A stretch of DNA of 19,710 nt from Dialister sp. (GCA_022722495.1 JAIJLI010000015.1:1-19710), one strand, 5' to 3'; numbered from the stretch's first letter, positions 1 through 7,730 are shown. The notes: a model not told the origin generated them from the letters alone. Program-made: numbers and translations.

Positions 1-767
1 ATATTTCTCTGCTTTCCAATGTGAATATCGCCCTCATTAGAGAGAACATTGCCAATGCTATTTGGAGAAATAATACTGCCAATACAGGAACATAAAAACA
101 ACATAATTTTTTGGAGTGTTGCTTCATCGGCTCCGCGGTTACGCTGCAAAATGTCTCGCAGTATGACAGTGGAATAGATCCCTTCCAATGCTTGATTACT
201 TCTAGCCTCGTTGAATTTGAATTCTCTTAAAATAGGCATACCACCAAACTGGAGGTACTTCTGAAATTTTTCATCCATCGTTACATCTACAGCAAATTCA
301 TAGAAGTTCAAAAATTCCTTAAATGACAGAGGTAGCATCTTTATCTCAATGTATCTACCTGAGAGCAGTGTAGAAAACTCGGAAGACAGCAGGTAAGCAT
401 TAGAACCGGTGATATAGATGTCTACATTAAAATCTAACCGGAATGATTCGATTGCCTTTTCCCAATGATTGACTGCTTGTAATTCATCAAAAAGAAGGTA
501 AGTCTTACATTCTCCCTCGATTTGCTTGCTGACGTAATCATAAAAAGATATATAGTCAGTTAAGTTCCGATAACGCAAAGACTCCATGTTCATATGGATG
601 ATATGAGAACACGGCACGTTTTTCTCCAGTAAATATTGATGGAATAGATCCAGTAAGGACGATTTGCCGCAACGCCTAATTCCCGTGATAATCTTCACCA
701 AATCTACATCCTTGCTTTGTATCAACTGGTTTAGATATTGAGGGCGATTTATCAATTTAGTCATCAT
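1..767 (-). CDS. AAA-family ATPase with DUF4143-type C-terminus, partial (runs off the window)
   Basis: Reads in from the right and continues past the left edge; about 255 codons are visible. The protein opens MMTKLINRPQYLNQLIQS and has a Walker A loop, GIRRCGKSS, at about residues 29-37. A Walker B strand, YLLFDE, lies at about 90-95, and a sensor-like YITGSNA at about 118-124. This order, followed by LSGRYIEIKMLPLSFKEF, is typical of the AAA_14/DUF4143 ATPases, often chromosomal or accessory genes of unknown role. Start: an AGGAGG lies just before two tandem ATGs (767 and 764); the second has the better spacing. A near-consensus promoter and phased inverted motifs lie directly upstream. The region is AT-richer than the neighbouring metabolic genes, suggesting a separate origin. 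The cellular role is not known; the family call is firm, the C-terminal domain is only partly seen. Confidence 0.85.
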   Translation of the reverse strand, partial: MMTKLINRPQYLNQLIQSKDVDLVKIITGIRRCGKSSLLDLFHQYLLEKNVPCSHIIHMNMESLRYRNLTDYISFYDYVSKQIEGECKTYLLFDELQAVNHWEKAIESFRLDFNVDIYITGSNAYLLSSEFSTLLSGRYIEIKMLPLSFKEFLNFYEFAVDVTMDEKFQKYLQFGGMPILREFKFNEARSNQALEGIYSTVILRDILQRNRGADEATLQKIMLFLCSCIGSIISPNSIGNVLSNEGDIHIGKQRN

Positions 768-790
768 GCACCTCCTGCATTTTTGATTCT

Positions 791-819
791 ATTATACCAA
801 AACTTTCTCATAAGTTCAA
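791..819 (-). promoter_or_regulatory. Sigma-70 promoter of the ATPase gene
   Basis: On the minus strand TTGAAC (814-819) is separated by exactly 17 bp from TATAAT (791-796). The start codon of the ATPase gene follows about 25 bp downstream. Both boxes and the spacing are near consensus, so this should be a strong promoter unless repressed. Confidence 0.8.
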
Positions 820-873
820 AAGTTTCGGCATTTGAAGTCGGAAACTTTCGCGAATTTAAGAGTTTCCGACTTC
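799..873. repeat. Phased inverted motifs and perfect 13-bp inverted repeat at the ATPase promoter
   Basis: Four versions of an AAACTTTC/GAAAGTTT octamer begin near 800, 819, 842 and 860, in alternating orientation and about 20 bp (two helical turns) apart. The last two form a perfect inverted repeat of 13 bp: GAAGTCGGAAACT at 834-846 and its complement at 861-873, with a 14-bp spacer. The first copy lies in the -10/-35 spacer and the second overlaps the -35 box, so a protein bound to the array would cover the promoter. This looks like an operator array; the binding protein is unknown and may be encoded outside the window. Confidence 0.55.
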
Positions 874-991
874 CATTTACTAAAGTGCATGATTTTTGCT
901 TAAACCAATCATTCCAGTTTTTATATCAGAAATTGTCAACCCTAAAATGATTGGCAAATTTTGAGTATTTAGCAAATTTTATATAAATACG

Positions 992-1020
992 AGGAGCGCT
1001 TTTTCGAGGCTCCTGTTTTT
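992..1020. terminator. Hairpin, possible terminator
   Basis: AGGAGC (992-997) pairs with GCTCCT (1009-1014) around an 11-nt loop. The T-tract lies on the plus side (1016-1020), but the only nearby genes are on the minus strand. There the hairpin follows the secreted-protein gene and is trailed only by a mixed T/A stretch. It may act as a weak terminator of that gene. The rest of 780-1076 has no convincing gene; a perfect 9-bp inverted repeat (905-913 and 946-954) is also present. Confidence 0.4.
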
Positions 1021-1076
1021 GTTGGGCCATAGGCTTAGCATCCCATGGGCTCATCTTGGCTCCAGCGGAGTGCGAT

Positions 1077-1691
1077 CTATTTTCCCATCTCTGCGAGCGG
1101 GGTCCGATCGGGATCACCGGTGAGATTTCTTGCGATATCCGTCGGTACGCGGCGGTAGGGGAAGGTCTTCAGGATATCCTGCATGAGGTCATCGAAGATA
1201 TAGCGATTTCTGACGGTGCCCTCCTCTTCGCTGTTCCAGTAGGTCGCGCGGTCATCGCGGACGGACGGCTCCCCTTTCTTATAGGAATAGATATCGAAGA
1301 CGGCGCGTGTCTCTACGATGTCATCAGCGTCGCAGAATAAGGAGCGGTGATAGACGACCTGCCGCCACTCCGTGATGACAGGCATGACGACGATGTCTGC
1401 ATTTGCTTTTTCAGCGAGCTCCTTTAGCTGGGAGGTCGAGTAGAGGTCAGCCTCGTACTCGATCGGATCCAGGGTGCGGTAATACGGATAGCGGAAGATC
1501 CTTTCCATTTCGCGGTTCACGTAGGCAGCGGCTTCCTCACCGCTTCTGTATCGCGCCCGTAGCAGGAGCACGGTGCGCGTATTCTCGAAGTATCCCAGAC
1601 TTCGATTCACAGCCGGATCGGCCGCCTTCACGGGAACAAGGACGCTGAGGCAGAAGATGAGGGACATGAGTAAAAGAGAAATTCGTTTCAT
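1077..1691 (-). CDS. Secreted hypothetical protein
   Basis: Encodes 204 aa starting MKRISLLLMSLIFCLSVLVP, a clear Sec signal peptide: two basic residues, a hydrophobic core of about 16 residues, then a small-residue cleavage site near VKA-ADP (about residue 24). The mature part is soluble and charged, with no lipobox cysteine at the cleavage site, so it is likely periplasmic. I do not recognise the family. The segment around residues 60-120 (AEKANADIVVMPVITEWRQV) looks like an alternating alpha/beta fold similar to small Negativicutes envelope proteins. Start: AAAGGAGG sits 7 nt before the ATG. A TACAAT box lies about 20 bp upstream, and the SD forms one arm of a 9-bp inverted repeat. The downstream hairpin at 992-1020 may end the transcript. 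Confidence 0.75.
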   Translation of the reverse strand: MKRISLLLMSLIFCLSVLVPVKAADPAVNRSLGYFENTRTVLLLRARYRSGEEAAAYVNREMERIFRYPYYRTLDPIEYEADLYSTSQLKELAEKANADIVVMPVITEWRQVVYHRSLFCDADDIVETRAVFDIYSYKKGEPSVRDDRATYWNSEEEGTVRNRYIFDDLMQDILKTFPYRRVPTDIARNLTGDPDRTPLAEMGK

Positions 1692-1698
1692 AAAAAGA

Positions 1699-1731
1699 CC
1701 TCCTTTGATACTATTGTAGCACCAAAGGAGG
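1699..1731 (-). promoter_or_regulatory. Inverted repeat enclosing the -10 box and Shine-Dalgarno of the secreted-protein gene
   Basis: A perfect 9-bp inverted repeat (CCTCCTTTG at 1699-1707 and CAAAGGAGG at 1723-1731) has a 15-bp spacer holding the minus-strand TACAAT box. The arm nearer the gene is its ribosome binding site. RNA reading through from the upstream MATE gene would contain both arms and could hide the SD; RNA started at the local promoter would carry only the SD arm. Confidence 0.5.
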
Positions 1732-1736
1732 GGACA

Positions 1737-1791
1737 GGACTAGGGAAACACTGATTCAAGCGCAGAGTCCTAATCCCTAATCCCTAGTCAC
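1737..1791. repeat. Heptamer-armed intergenic repeat, short copy
   Basis: GGACTAGGGA (1737-1746) is mirrored by a 7-bp-periodic run at 1768-1791 built of CCTAATC/CCTAGTC units. The right arm overlaps the last codons of the MATE gene: its terminal VTRD-stop is written in the repeat (GTGACTAGGGATTAG on the minus strand). It lacks the central core found in the longer copies at 4746, 6521 and 8165. Confidence 0.6.
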
Positions 1792-3114
1792 TTTCCTCTC
1801 TATCCACCACAGCCGTCCCATGAGGAGCAGGGCAGAGGTGCCGACGCCAAGGTCGATGCACTGCCAGTAGGACTCGGGGCCGTGGGAGAGCACATAATCA
1901 AAGAAAAGGCCGGAGGGAAAGCAAACGAACCAGTAGGCGATGAGCATGAGGAAGAAGGGGACTTTCGCGTCCTTATAGCCGCGCAGGATCCCCTGAATGG
2001 GAGCGGCGATGTCATCGAAGAGCTGCCATCCGGCGCAGTAGACAAGAAAGAGGCTGCCAAGCGCAATGACGGCAGGATCCGTGCTGTAGAGAGAAATGAT
2101 CTCCTTCCGGAAAAGGAGCGTCGCGGTGATGGTGATGGCTGCGCCGGTGAGTGTGGTGAGGAGCCCCAGTCTGGAGTATTCGCGGGCAAGGTCATAGCGG
2201 CGCGCTCCGACCTCGTAGCCGACGAGGATGGTCATCGCCATGGAGCAGCTCATGGGAATCATGTAGATGATACCAGAGAAGTTGAGCGCCGCCTGATGCG
2301 CCGCGATGGTTTCTGTGCCGAATTTCGTGATGAATATGATGATGAAGCCGAAGAGGCTCGTTTCCATGAAGACACCGAGCGCATTCGGGATGCCGAGTGC
2401 CATGTACTCTTTCCAGACGAAGAGGCGGCTTTCCGGTGAGGAAAAGAGCGCGCGGCCCATGAATGGCTTCTGAGACAGGATGACAGCAAGAAAGAGCAGG
2501 ACAAGAAAGACGTAGGTAAGAAGAGTCGCAATGCCGGCTCCGACACCGCCCAGGGCGGGAGCCCCCCACTTCCCGAAGATGAAGGCGTAGTTCAGAAGGC
2601 CGTTCACCGGGAGGGCGAGGAGGAAGAGACGCATGGAGATCGTCGTCGCTCCCACCGTGTCAGTCAGTGAGCGCAGCGGCATCGCGAGCATTTCAAAAAG
2701 GAATGCGCCCACAAGTGCGAGCATGTAGTTTTTCGCGATGGAGGAAACTGCGGGGGCAAGGGAAAGCCCTTCGAGGACTGTATCGATGAGGAGGTAGTAG
2801 AGAAGGGCGAAAAGGAAAGAGAGAAGGAGCGCGAGGTAGAGTCCCGTGCGGATGATCATCGGGATGCTCTCCTTTTCTTTCTTCCCCATGAGCTGTGCGG
2901 CCATCGGTGTCGCAGCGGTGAGAAGTCCCATCGCGGTCGTCTGGATGGGAAGGAAGAGACTGGCGCCGATGGAGACGCCGGCCAGATCGTTTGCACTGAC
3001 GTGACCGGACATGGTCGAGTCCATGAAGTTCATGCCGACGGTGGAGACTTGGGCGATCAGGATCGGGATCATTGTCGCGATCAGCTTTTTGAGATGAGAA
3101 AGATTGATAGACAT
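1777..3114 (-). CDS. MATE-family multidrug/sodium (or proton) antiporter
   Basis: Encodes 445 aa of a polytopic inner-membrane protein with about 12 hydrophobic segments. The N-terminal segment IPILIAQVSTVGMNFMDSTMSG and the following LAGVSIGASLFLPIQTTAMGLL are characteristic of the MatE (NorM-like) domain. The second half begins near residue 230 (WKEYMALGIPNALGVFMETSLFGF), matching the two-fold repeat of the family. Length is normal for NorM-type exporters. MATE proteins expel cationic compounds in exchange for Na+ or H+; the substrate cannot be told here. The start is uncertain: no good SD precedes the ATG at 3114, and no better in-frame start lies nearby. A TATAAT at 3202-3207 lies upstream of the transaldolase terminator. 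The C-terminal VTRD is encoded by a repeat element. Monocistronic. Confidence 0.92.
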   Translation of the reverse strand: MSINLSHLKKLIATMIPILIAQVSTVGMNFMDSTMSGHVSANDLAGVSIGASLFLPIQTTAMGLLTAATPMAAQLMGKKEKESIPMIIRTGLYLALLLSFLFALLYYLLIDTVLEGLSLAPAVSSIAKNYMLALVGAFLFEMLAMPLRSLTDTVGATTISMRLFLLALPVNGLLNYAFIFGKWGAPALGGVGAGIATLLTYVFLVLLFLAVILSQKPFMGRALFSSPESRLFVWKEYMALGIPNALGVFMETSLFGFIIIFITKFGTETIAAHQAALNFSGIIYMIPMSCSMAMTILVGYEVGARRYDLAREYSRLGLLTTLTGAAITITATLLFRKEIISLYSTDPAVIALGSLFLVYCAGWQLFDDIAAPIQGILRGYKDAKVPFFLMLIAYWFVCFPSGLFFDYVLSHGPESYWQCIDLGVGTSALLLMGRLWWIERKVTRD

Positions 3115-3169
3115 AGGGATCGTATATGTGAAAAATCCTTGCTGATTCAGACCGGTAAAAAAGACTGCG

Positions 3170-3196
3170 AAAAAAGGAGCTGCCTTTTGGCAACTC
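3170..3196 (-). terminator. Intrinsic terminator of the transaldolase gene
   Basis: On the minus strand GAGTTGCC pairs with GGCAGCTC over an AAAA loop (8 bp, one G-U), followed by C and six T. It starts about 25 bp after the transaldolase stop codon. Confidence 0.85.
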
Positions 3197-3221
3197 TTTC
3201 TATTATAACCGAAATCCTCAA

Positions 3222-3869
3222 TTATTTCATGTGAGCGGCAGCCCAGTCAGCCTTGAAGCGGGCAATGCCGTTGTCGGTCAGCGGGTGCTTCATCGCATCC
3301 ATGAGGACCTGGAAGGGGACGGTCGCGATGTCAGCGCCGGCGAGAGCGCACTGGGTGATGTGCTGCGGTTTTCTGATGGAGGCAGCGATGATCTTCGTCT
3401 CGATGCCGTGAAGCTCGAAGATCTCGGAGATGGTCTGGATCAGTTCGACGCCGTCCCATCCGATGTCATCGATGCGGCCGACGAAGGGGGAAACGAAGGA
3501 AGCACCGGCGCGTGCAGCGAGCAGAGCCTGGTTGGCAGAGAAGATCAGGGTGACATTGGTGCGGATACCGGCCTTTGCGAGACCTTTCACCGCTTTCATG
3601 CCTTCTGCGGTCATCGGGATCTTGACGACGACATGCGGGTCAAGGGCAGCGAGGACTTTGCCTTCTGCGATCATGCCTTCCGCATCATCGGCGAGGACTT
3701 CTGCGGAGATCGGGCCATCCACGATGGAGGCGATCTCTTTGATGGTGGCGTGGAAGTCTTTGCCTTCCTTGGCGATCAGAGACGGATTCGTGGTGACGCC
3801 GGAAATAAATCCCATATCATTGGCTTTGCGGATGGCTTCCACATCAGCGGTATCGATAAAAAATTCCAT
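3222..3869 (-). CDS. Small transaldolase / fructose-6-phosphate aldolase (TalC/FSA family)
   Basis: Encodes 215 aa, the length of the compact bacterial transaldolase subfamily, not the 320-aa classical type. The signature [13 protein letters not shown]...[13 protein letters not shown] is present at residues 4-34. The Schiff-base lysine is K83 in [12 protein letters not shown], and the C-terminal part [14 protein letters not shown] and [11 protein letters not shown] completes the TIM barrel. It probably transfers or cleaves the dihydroxyacetone unit of sugar phosphates in the non-oxidative pentose phosphate pathway; sequence alone does not separate transaldolase from fructose-6-phosphate aldolase. 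AAGGAGAATCAC before the ATG supports the start. It has its own promoter (3934-3961) and terminator (3170-3196), so it is monocistronic. Confidence 0.93.
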   Translation of the reverse strand: MEFFIDTADVEAIRKANDMGFISGVTTNPSLIAKEGKDFHATIKEIASIVDGPISAEVLADDAEGMIAEGKVLAALDPHVVVKIPMTAEGMKAVKGLAKAGIRTNVTLIFSANQALLAARAGASFVSPFVGRIDDIGWDGVELIQTISEIFELHGIETKIIAASIRKPQHITQCALAGADIATVPFQVLMDAMKHPLTDNGIARFKADWAAAHMK

Positions 3870-3933
3870 GTGATTCTCCTTCTGCGAGCGCTTGTGCCTC
3901 GCTAATAAGTATATACTTTTTAATGCTTCCTAC

Positions 3934-3961
3934 ATATTACACTATTTCAGGAGAAAGTCAA
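3934..3961 (-). promoter_or_regulatory. Promoter of the transaldolase gene
   Basis: On the minus strand TTGACT (3956-3961) and TAATAT (3934-3939) are 16 bp apart. The promoter begins immediately after the T-tract of the upstream terminator, so transcription units are packed end to end here. Confidence 0.65.
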
Positions 3962-3985
3962 GAAAAACCGCAGCTTTCGCTGCGG
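3962..3985 (-). terminator. Intrinsic terminator of the serine operon
   Basis: On the minus strand CCGCAGC-GAAA-GCTGCGG forms a 7-bp GC-rich stem with a GNRA-type tetraloop, followed by TTTTTC. It lies about 95 bp after the phosphatase stop codon and just before the transaldolase promoter, so it should end the serC-serA-phosphatase transcript. Confidence 0.9.
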
Positions 3986-4080
3986 TGTCAGGACGGGGAC
4001 GGCGGCTTTTCCGTCAAGGGGCGATGCCCGCTGATCGGATGTCATTTCGGGCGCCGCGGGAAGGCTCTTTCTCTTGCGCG

Positions 4081-4719
4081 TCACAGCCCCTTCTGCTCGA
4101 TGCCGCTGACGAGGTAGCCCAGATGGGTCGTGGCATTCAAGGTGACGAGACGCCAGATGCCGTGGTCACACTCGATGACGTTGATGCAGGCATTGTCCTG
4201 TTTGATTTGCCAGAAGTGGCTCATAGGAAGCCCCAGCAGGTCACAGAGGATCGCTTTGTTCACGGCGTCGTGCGCGCAGACGAGGATAGTCTCACCATCA
4301 TAGCTTCTGGCATATTCATCGAAGGCTTCACGGGCGCGTTTTCTGACGTCTTCGAGATTTTCCCCCTCGGGCATCTGCACGCGTTCAGGGTGGGTATGCC
4401 AGAGGTTAAATTCTTCCGGATAGCGCGCTTCGATCTCTTCAGCGTGGATGCCTTCCCACAGGCCGTGGCTGATCTCCGTGAGGCGCGGGTCTTTGGCGAC
4501 GGGAAGGTGATGGTAGTCCGCAGCGAAGCGGCAGGTGTCGTGAGAGCGGGACAGGGGCGAGGAGATCGCGCGGTCGATATGGATGTCCTTGAGGGCGAGT
4601 GCGGCCGCTTTTCCCTGCTCTATGCCGCGGGGGGAAAGCGGCGTGTCTTCCTGTCCCTGATAGCGGCCTTCAATATTCCACGTAGTCTCTCCGTGGCGAA
4701 GAAGAATGATACGGATCAT
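4081..4719 (-). CDS. Histidine phosphatase family protein, probable phosphoserine phosphatase
   Basis: Encodes 212 aa from the ATG at 4719, preceded by AAAGGAG; a longer reading to 4752 has no ribosome binding site. The phosphoglycerate-mutase-like signature LRHGETTWN (residues 7-15) supplies the catalytic histidine. RYQGQEDTPLSPRG follows, then LTEISHGLWEG with the conserved acid, and the second catalytic histidine in VCAHDAVNKAI. The family covers cofactor-dependent mutases and many phosphatases, including metal-independent phosphoserine phosphatases that replace SerB in several bacteria. Position as third gene behind serC and serA, with no SerB-type gene here, makes phosphoserine hydrolysis to serine the best inference. 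The gap to serA holds a repeat element. An alpha-ribazole phosphatase or other sugar-phosphate phosphatase remains possible. Confidence 0.85.
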   Translation of the reverse strand: MIRIILLRHGETTWNIEGRYQGQEDTPLSPRGIEQGKAAALALKDIHIDRAISSPLSRSHDTCRFAADYHHLPVAKDPRLTEISHGLWEGIHAEEIEARYPEEFNLWHTHPERVQMPEGENLEDVRKRAREAFDEYARSYDGETILVCAHDAVNKAILCDLLGLPMSHFWQIKQDNACINVIECDHGIWRLVTLNATTHLGYLVSGIEQKGL

Positions 4720-4745
4720 GAGAGAGTCTCCTTTGGGGGGGTCAA

Positions 4746-4870
4746 GGTTCAAGGTTCAGGGTTCAGGGGTGTGGTGTCGGCTTCGCTGCGAATATATATG
4801 GGGCGATGCCCGAAGGTGACATTTCAGTCACCAGTCACTTATCCCCGCTTTCAACCTGAACCCTGAACCC
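4746..4870. repeat. Heptamer-armed intergenic repeat, copy between serA and the phosphatase gene
   Basis: The left arm is a run of GGTTCAG/GGTTCAA units (4746-4768). The right arm is the complementary CCTGAAC run (4855-4870), ending 7 bp from the serA stop codon. Between them lies the shared core: a GC-rich hairpin, ATATATATGG, the mini-hairpin GGGCGATGCCC, then GGTGAC/GTCACC and AGTCACC-AGTCACT. The arm heptamer differs from that of the other copies, but the two arms match each other. Confidence 0.75.
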
Positions 4871-4877
4871 ATTCCCC

Positions 4878-6467
4878 TTAATGTTCGCAATGAATGACTT
4901 TCACATCGTGAATGCCATCGATGTTCATGAGGGCAGGGAGGACCGCAGTCGGGATATCTTTATCGACGGCGACGGCCATCACATTCGTTCCCTTGTCTGC
5001 GGAAGCGCCGACCTGCATGCCGTTGATATTGATGCCTGCGCTGCCAAGGACGGAAGCGACCTGACCGATCATGCCCGGCTTGTCTTCATGCGGAGCGATG
5101 ATGATGCAGCCCTTCGGTTCGAAGTCTACGCGGAAATGGTCGAGGGAGACGATCTTGGCATCCTTGCGGTCAAAGAGGGAGCCTGTGATGCGGTGTGTAC
5201 CCTTGTCGGTGTCGATGGTGAGCGAAATGGTATTCGTATAGTAGTGACCTTTTTTCGCTTTCACTTCACGGACATCGATGTGGCGTTCCTCTGCGATGCC
5301 GCGGGCGTTGACGAAGTTGACGGTCTGCTGGAGGACCGGTGAGAGGAGACCCTTCAGGACAGCCGTGGTGAGCGGTGCGGTCTCGGTATCTGTGAGTTCA
5401 CCGGTGTATTCGATATTGACGGTGGAAATGCGGCCGCCTGCGAGATCGATGGCGATGTTGCCCATGCGTTCGCAGAGGTTGAAGTACGGCTGGATGACAT
5501 GCAGAGTAGCTTTCGTGATCGGGGAAGCATTGACTGCGGTAGCGACCGGTTCACCGTGGAGCGCTTGCGCGACGCCGACAGCGACGTCAGTGGCGACGCC
5601 GGCCTGCGCTTCCTTCGTGGACGCACCGAGGTGCGGGGTGAGTGCGACATTCGTCATGCCAAGGAATGGATTTTCTTCCGGCTTCAGCGGTTCATTCGGC
5701 CATACGTCGATGCCGGCTCCGGCCACTTTGCCGGATTTCAGTGCGTCGGCGAGTGCTTTGATATCGACGACGGCGCCGCGGGACGCATTGACAAGGCGGA
5801 CACCGTCTTTCATTTTAGCGAGTTCTTTTTCTCCGATCATGCCGCGCGTCTCATCCGTGAGCGGGGTATGCAGGGTGATGTAGTCAGATTCCTTGAGAAG
5901 GGTATCCAGATCGACAAGCTCGACGCCGAGCTGTTTGCCGCGCTCTAAGGTGATATAGGGATCGTAGCCGATGGTTTTCATATTGAATGCCTGCAGGCGT
6001 TTGGCCACATTTGAGCCGACGCGGCCGACACCGATGATGCCGACAGTCTTATTCAGGAGCTGGATGCCGGTGAAGCTCTTTCTGTCCCAGCGGCCTTCCA
6101 TGATGGACTGGTGCGCCTGCGGGATATGACGGGTCATCGAGAGCATGAGGGCGATGGTGTGCTCGCAGGCTGCGATCGTATTCGATTCCGGCGTATTCAC
6201 GACGGTGATGCCCTTCTTGGTGGCTTCGGCGATATCGATGCCGTCGATGCCGACACCGGCGCGGCCGATGACCTTTAGATTCTTGGCTGCATCGATGACG
6301 GCCTTGGTGACCTTCGTCTGGCTTCTTGTGATGATGGCATCATAGTCTCCGATCACCTGGCACAGCTCTTCTTCCTTCATATTCGGCTGAATGTCGACGA
6401 TAAATTCTTTTTCCAGGATCTCTTTCGCTTCTTTGGCAACGTCTGCTGTGATGAAAATTCTAAACAT
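4878..6467 (-). CDS. serA: D-3-phosphoglycerate dehydrogenase, long ACT-domain form
   Basis: Encodes 529 aa, the length of the long (Bacillus/mycobacterial-type) enzyme. It oxidises 3-phosphoglycerate to 3-phosphohydroxypyruvate with NAD+, the first step of serine synthesis. Domains: substrate-binding 1-100 and 290-320; Rossmann fold with GVGRVG at 146-151; catalytic R230 in NASRG, E259 in PNEP and H279 in TPHLGAST. An intervening allosteric substrate-binding domain runs about 320-450, and a C-terminal ACT domain from about 455 (CIIIAPHEDKPGMIGQVASVLG) probably senses serine. AAGGAG lies 8 nt before the ATG. It is the second gene of the T-box-controlled serC-serA-phosphatase unit. The 190-bp gap to serC is filled largely by a repeat element; no terminator was seen there. 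Confidence 0.97.
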   Translation of the reverse strand: MFRIFITADVAKEAKEILEKEFIVDIQPNMKEEELCQVIGDYDAIITRSQTKVTKAVIDAAKNLKVIGRAGVGIDGIDIAEATKKGITVVNTPESNTIAACEHTIALMLSMTRHIPQAHQSIMEGRWDRKSFTGIQLLNKTVGIIGVGRVGSNVAKRLQAFNMKTIGYDPYITLERGKQLGVELVDLDTLLKESDYITLHTPLTDETRGMIGEKELAKMKDGVRLVNASRGAVVDIKALADALKSGKVAGAGIDVWPNEPLKPEENPFLGMTNVALTPHLGASTKEAQAGVATDVAVGVAQALHGEPVATAVNASPITKATLHVIQPYFNLCERMGNIAIDLAGGRISTVNIEYTGELTDTETAPLTTAVLKGLLSPVLQQTVNFVNARGIAEERHIDVREVKAKKGHYYTNTISLTIDTDKGTHRITGSLFDRKDAKIVSLDHFRVDFEPKGCIIIAPHEDKPGMIGQVASVLGSAGININGMQVGASADKGTNVMAVAVDKDIPTAVLPALMNIDGIHDVKVIHCEH

Positions 6468-6520
6468 AGTTTTTGCTCCTTATATTAAATGCAGCGGTAT
6501 GATGCTTGGTGTTCAGGAAA

Positions 6521-6657
6521 ATTAGGAATAAGGAATGAGGAATGGCGGTGCGGCGCATAAAAATCAGAAGCGCCGCGGAGTATAAATAGGGCGATGCCCG
6601 AAAATAGTATTCCAGTCACCAGTCACTAGTCACTCCCAATCCCTAATCCCTAGTCAC
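6521..6657. repeat. Heptamer-armed intergenic repeat, copy between serC and serA
   Basis: The left arm 6521-6545 is AGGAAT(A/G)-type heptamers. The right side 6612-6657 is a continuous 7-bp-periodic stretch (CAGTCAC, TAGTCAC, CCTAATC). The core GGGCGATGCCCGAA is at 6589-6602, preceded by GCGGCGC/GCGCCGC. The right end lies 2 bp from the serC stop codon. Confidence 0.75.
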
Positions 6658-6659
6658 TT

Positions 6660-7730
6660 TTATCCATTCACTCTCATATATTCTTTCATAAAGTCAGCCA
6701 GAGCCTCTGCCGCTTCCGGTGTGACGGCATTGTAGAGAGAGACGCGGAGGCCGCCGACCAGTCGATGGCCTTTGACACCGATGAAATCATTGGCTTTTGC
6801 CTTGGCTGCGAAGTCGGCCTCCATCTCGGCATTCGCCAGATTGAAGGTCACATTCATGCGGCTTCTGGCTTCTTTTTCGGCATGACCTTTGTAGAAGCCA
6901 TCGCTCGTATCGATCACATCATAGATGAGCCGGGCCTTGACCTTGTTTCTTTCTTCGATGGCAGGAAGGCCGCCCATATTTTTGATCCAGTGGAGCATGC
7001 GGTTCAGCGAGTAGATGCAGAAGACCGGCGGTGTATTGAAGGTCGAGTCCTTCTTGACGAAGTTCTGATACTGAAGAAATTCCGGTATATCCGTCCGTGC
7101 TGTGGCGAGGAGAGATCTCTTCAGGATCGCGAGCGCCACGCCTGCTGCGCCAAGGTTCTTCTGGATGCCCGCCCAGATCATGTCAAACTGGCCAAAATCG
7201 ATGTCGCGGGAGAGAATATCTGACGACATGTCGCAGATAAGAGGTACATTGACCTTCGGGAATTTCCAGTACTCTGTGCCGTAGATCGTATTGTTGGCGC
7301 AGAGGTACAGGTAGTCCGTCCCCGGCTTCACCTCATAGGTGTCGGGGATGTAGGAGTAATTTCTGTCCGCTGCGGAATTGGCATCATAGGCTTCTCCGAA
7401 AAAGGCGGCAGAATTTCTTGCCTTGTGCGCCCACACTCCGGTGTCGGCATAGGCGGCGCGGGTATGAAGGAAATTATACGCCGTCATCAGGAACTGCATC
7501 GTGCCGCCGCCCTGGATGAATACGATCTCGTAGTCATCATCGAGGTGCATCAGCTCGCGGAGAAGAGCCTTCGTCTCATCCAGCATGTCCTGAAATTCCT
7601 TCGAACGATGACTGATCTCTGTGATGCCCATGCCCGTTCCTTTGAAATCGGTGAGGTCATTTTTCATCGCCTCCAACACTTCCAAAGGCATGGGGGAGGG
7701 ACCGGCGTTAAAGTTGTAGACTCGTTTCAT
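6660..7730 (-). CDS. serC: Phosphoserine aminotransferase
   Basis: Encodes 356 aa from the ATG at 7730, which has AAGGAG 7 nt upstream; an in-frame extension to 7772 would run into the leader terminator and is rejected. SerC is a PLP enzyme that transaminates 3-phosphohydroxypyruvate with glutamate to give phosphoserine. The family start YNFNAGPSPMPLEVL is clear, with HRSKEF near residue 41 and FIQGGGTMQF at 71-80. The PLP lysine is K191 in IWAGIQKNLGAAG, and the C-terminal VGGLRVSLYNA is present. Length matches the usual 355-365 aa. First gene of the serine operon and directly under the T-box leader, so expression should rise when the matching charged tRNA is scarce. Confidence 0.97.
   Translation of the reverse strand: MKRVYNFNAGPSPMPLEVLEAMKNDLTDFKGTGMGITEISHRSKEFQDMLDETKALLRELMHLDDDYEIVFIQGGGTMQFLMTAYNFLHTRAAYADTGVWAHKARNSAAFFGEAYDANSAADRNYSYIPDTYEVKPGTDYLYLCANNTIYGTEYWKFPKVNVPLICDMSSDILSRDIDFGQFDMIWAGIQKNLGAAGVALAILKRSLLATARTDIPEFLQYQNFVKKDSTFNTPPVFCIYSLNRMLHWIKNMGGLPAIEERNKVKARLIYDVIDTSDGFYKGHAEKEARSRMNVTFNLANAEMEADFAAKAKANDFIGVKGHRLVGGLRVSLYNAVTPEAAEALADFMKEYMRVNG

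Noticed and set aside
738..1117. Short frames 738-950 (+) and 926-1117 (-)
   Set aside because: Cross the promoter dyad or terminator-like hairpin and lack RBS and protein character.
3231..3905. Long plus-strand frame opposite the transaldolase gene
   Set aside because: Antisense shadow of a well-supported gene in GC-biased sequence; no ribosome site and no family features.
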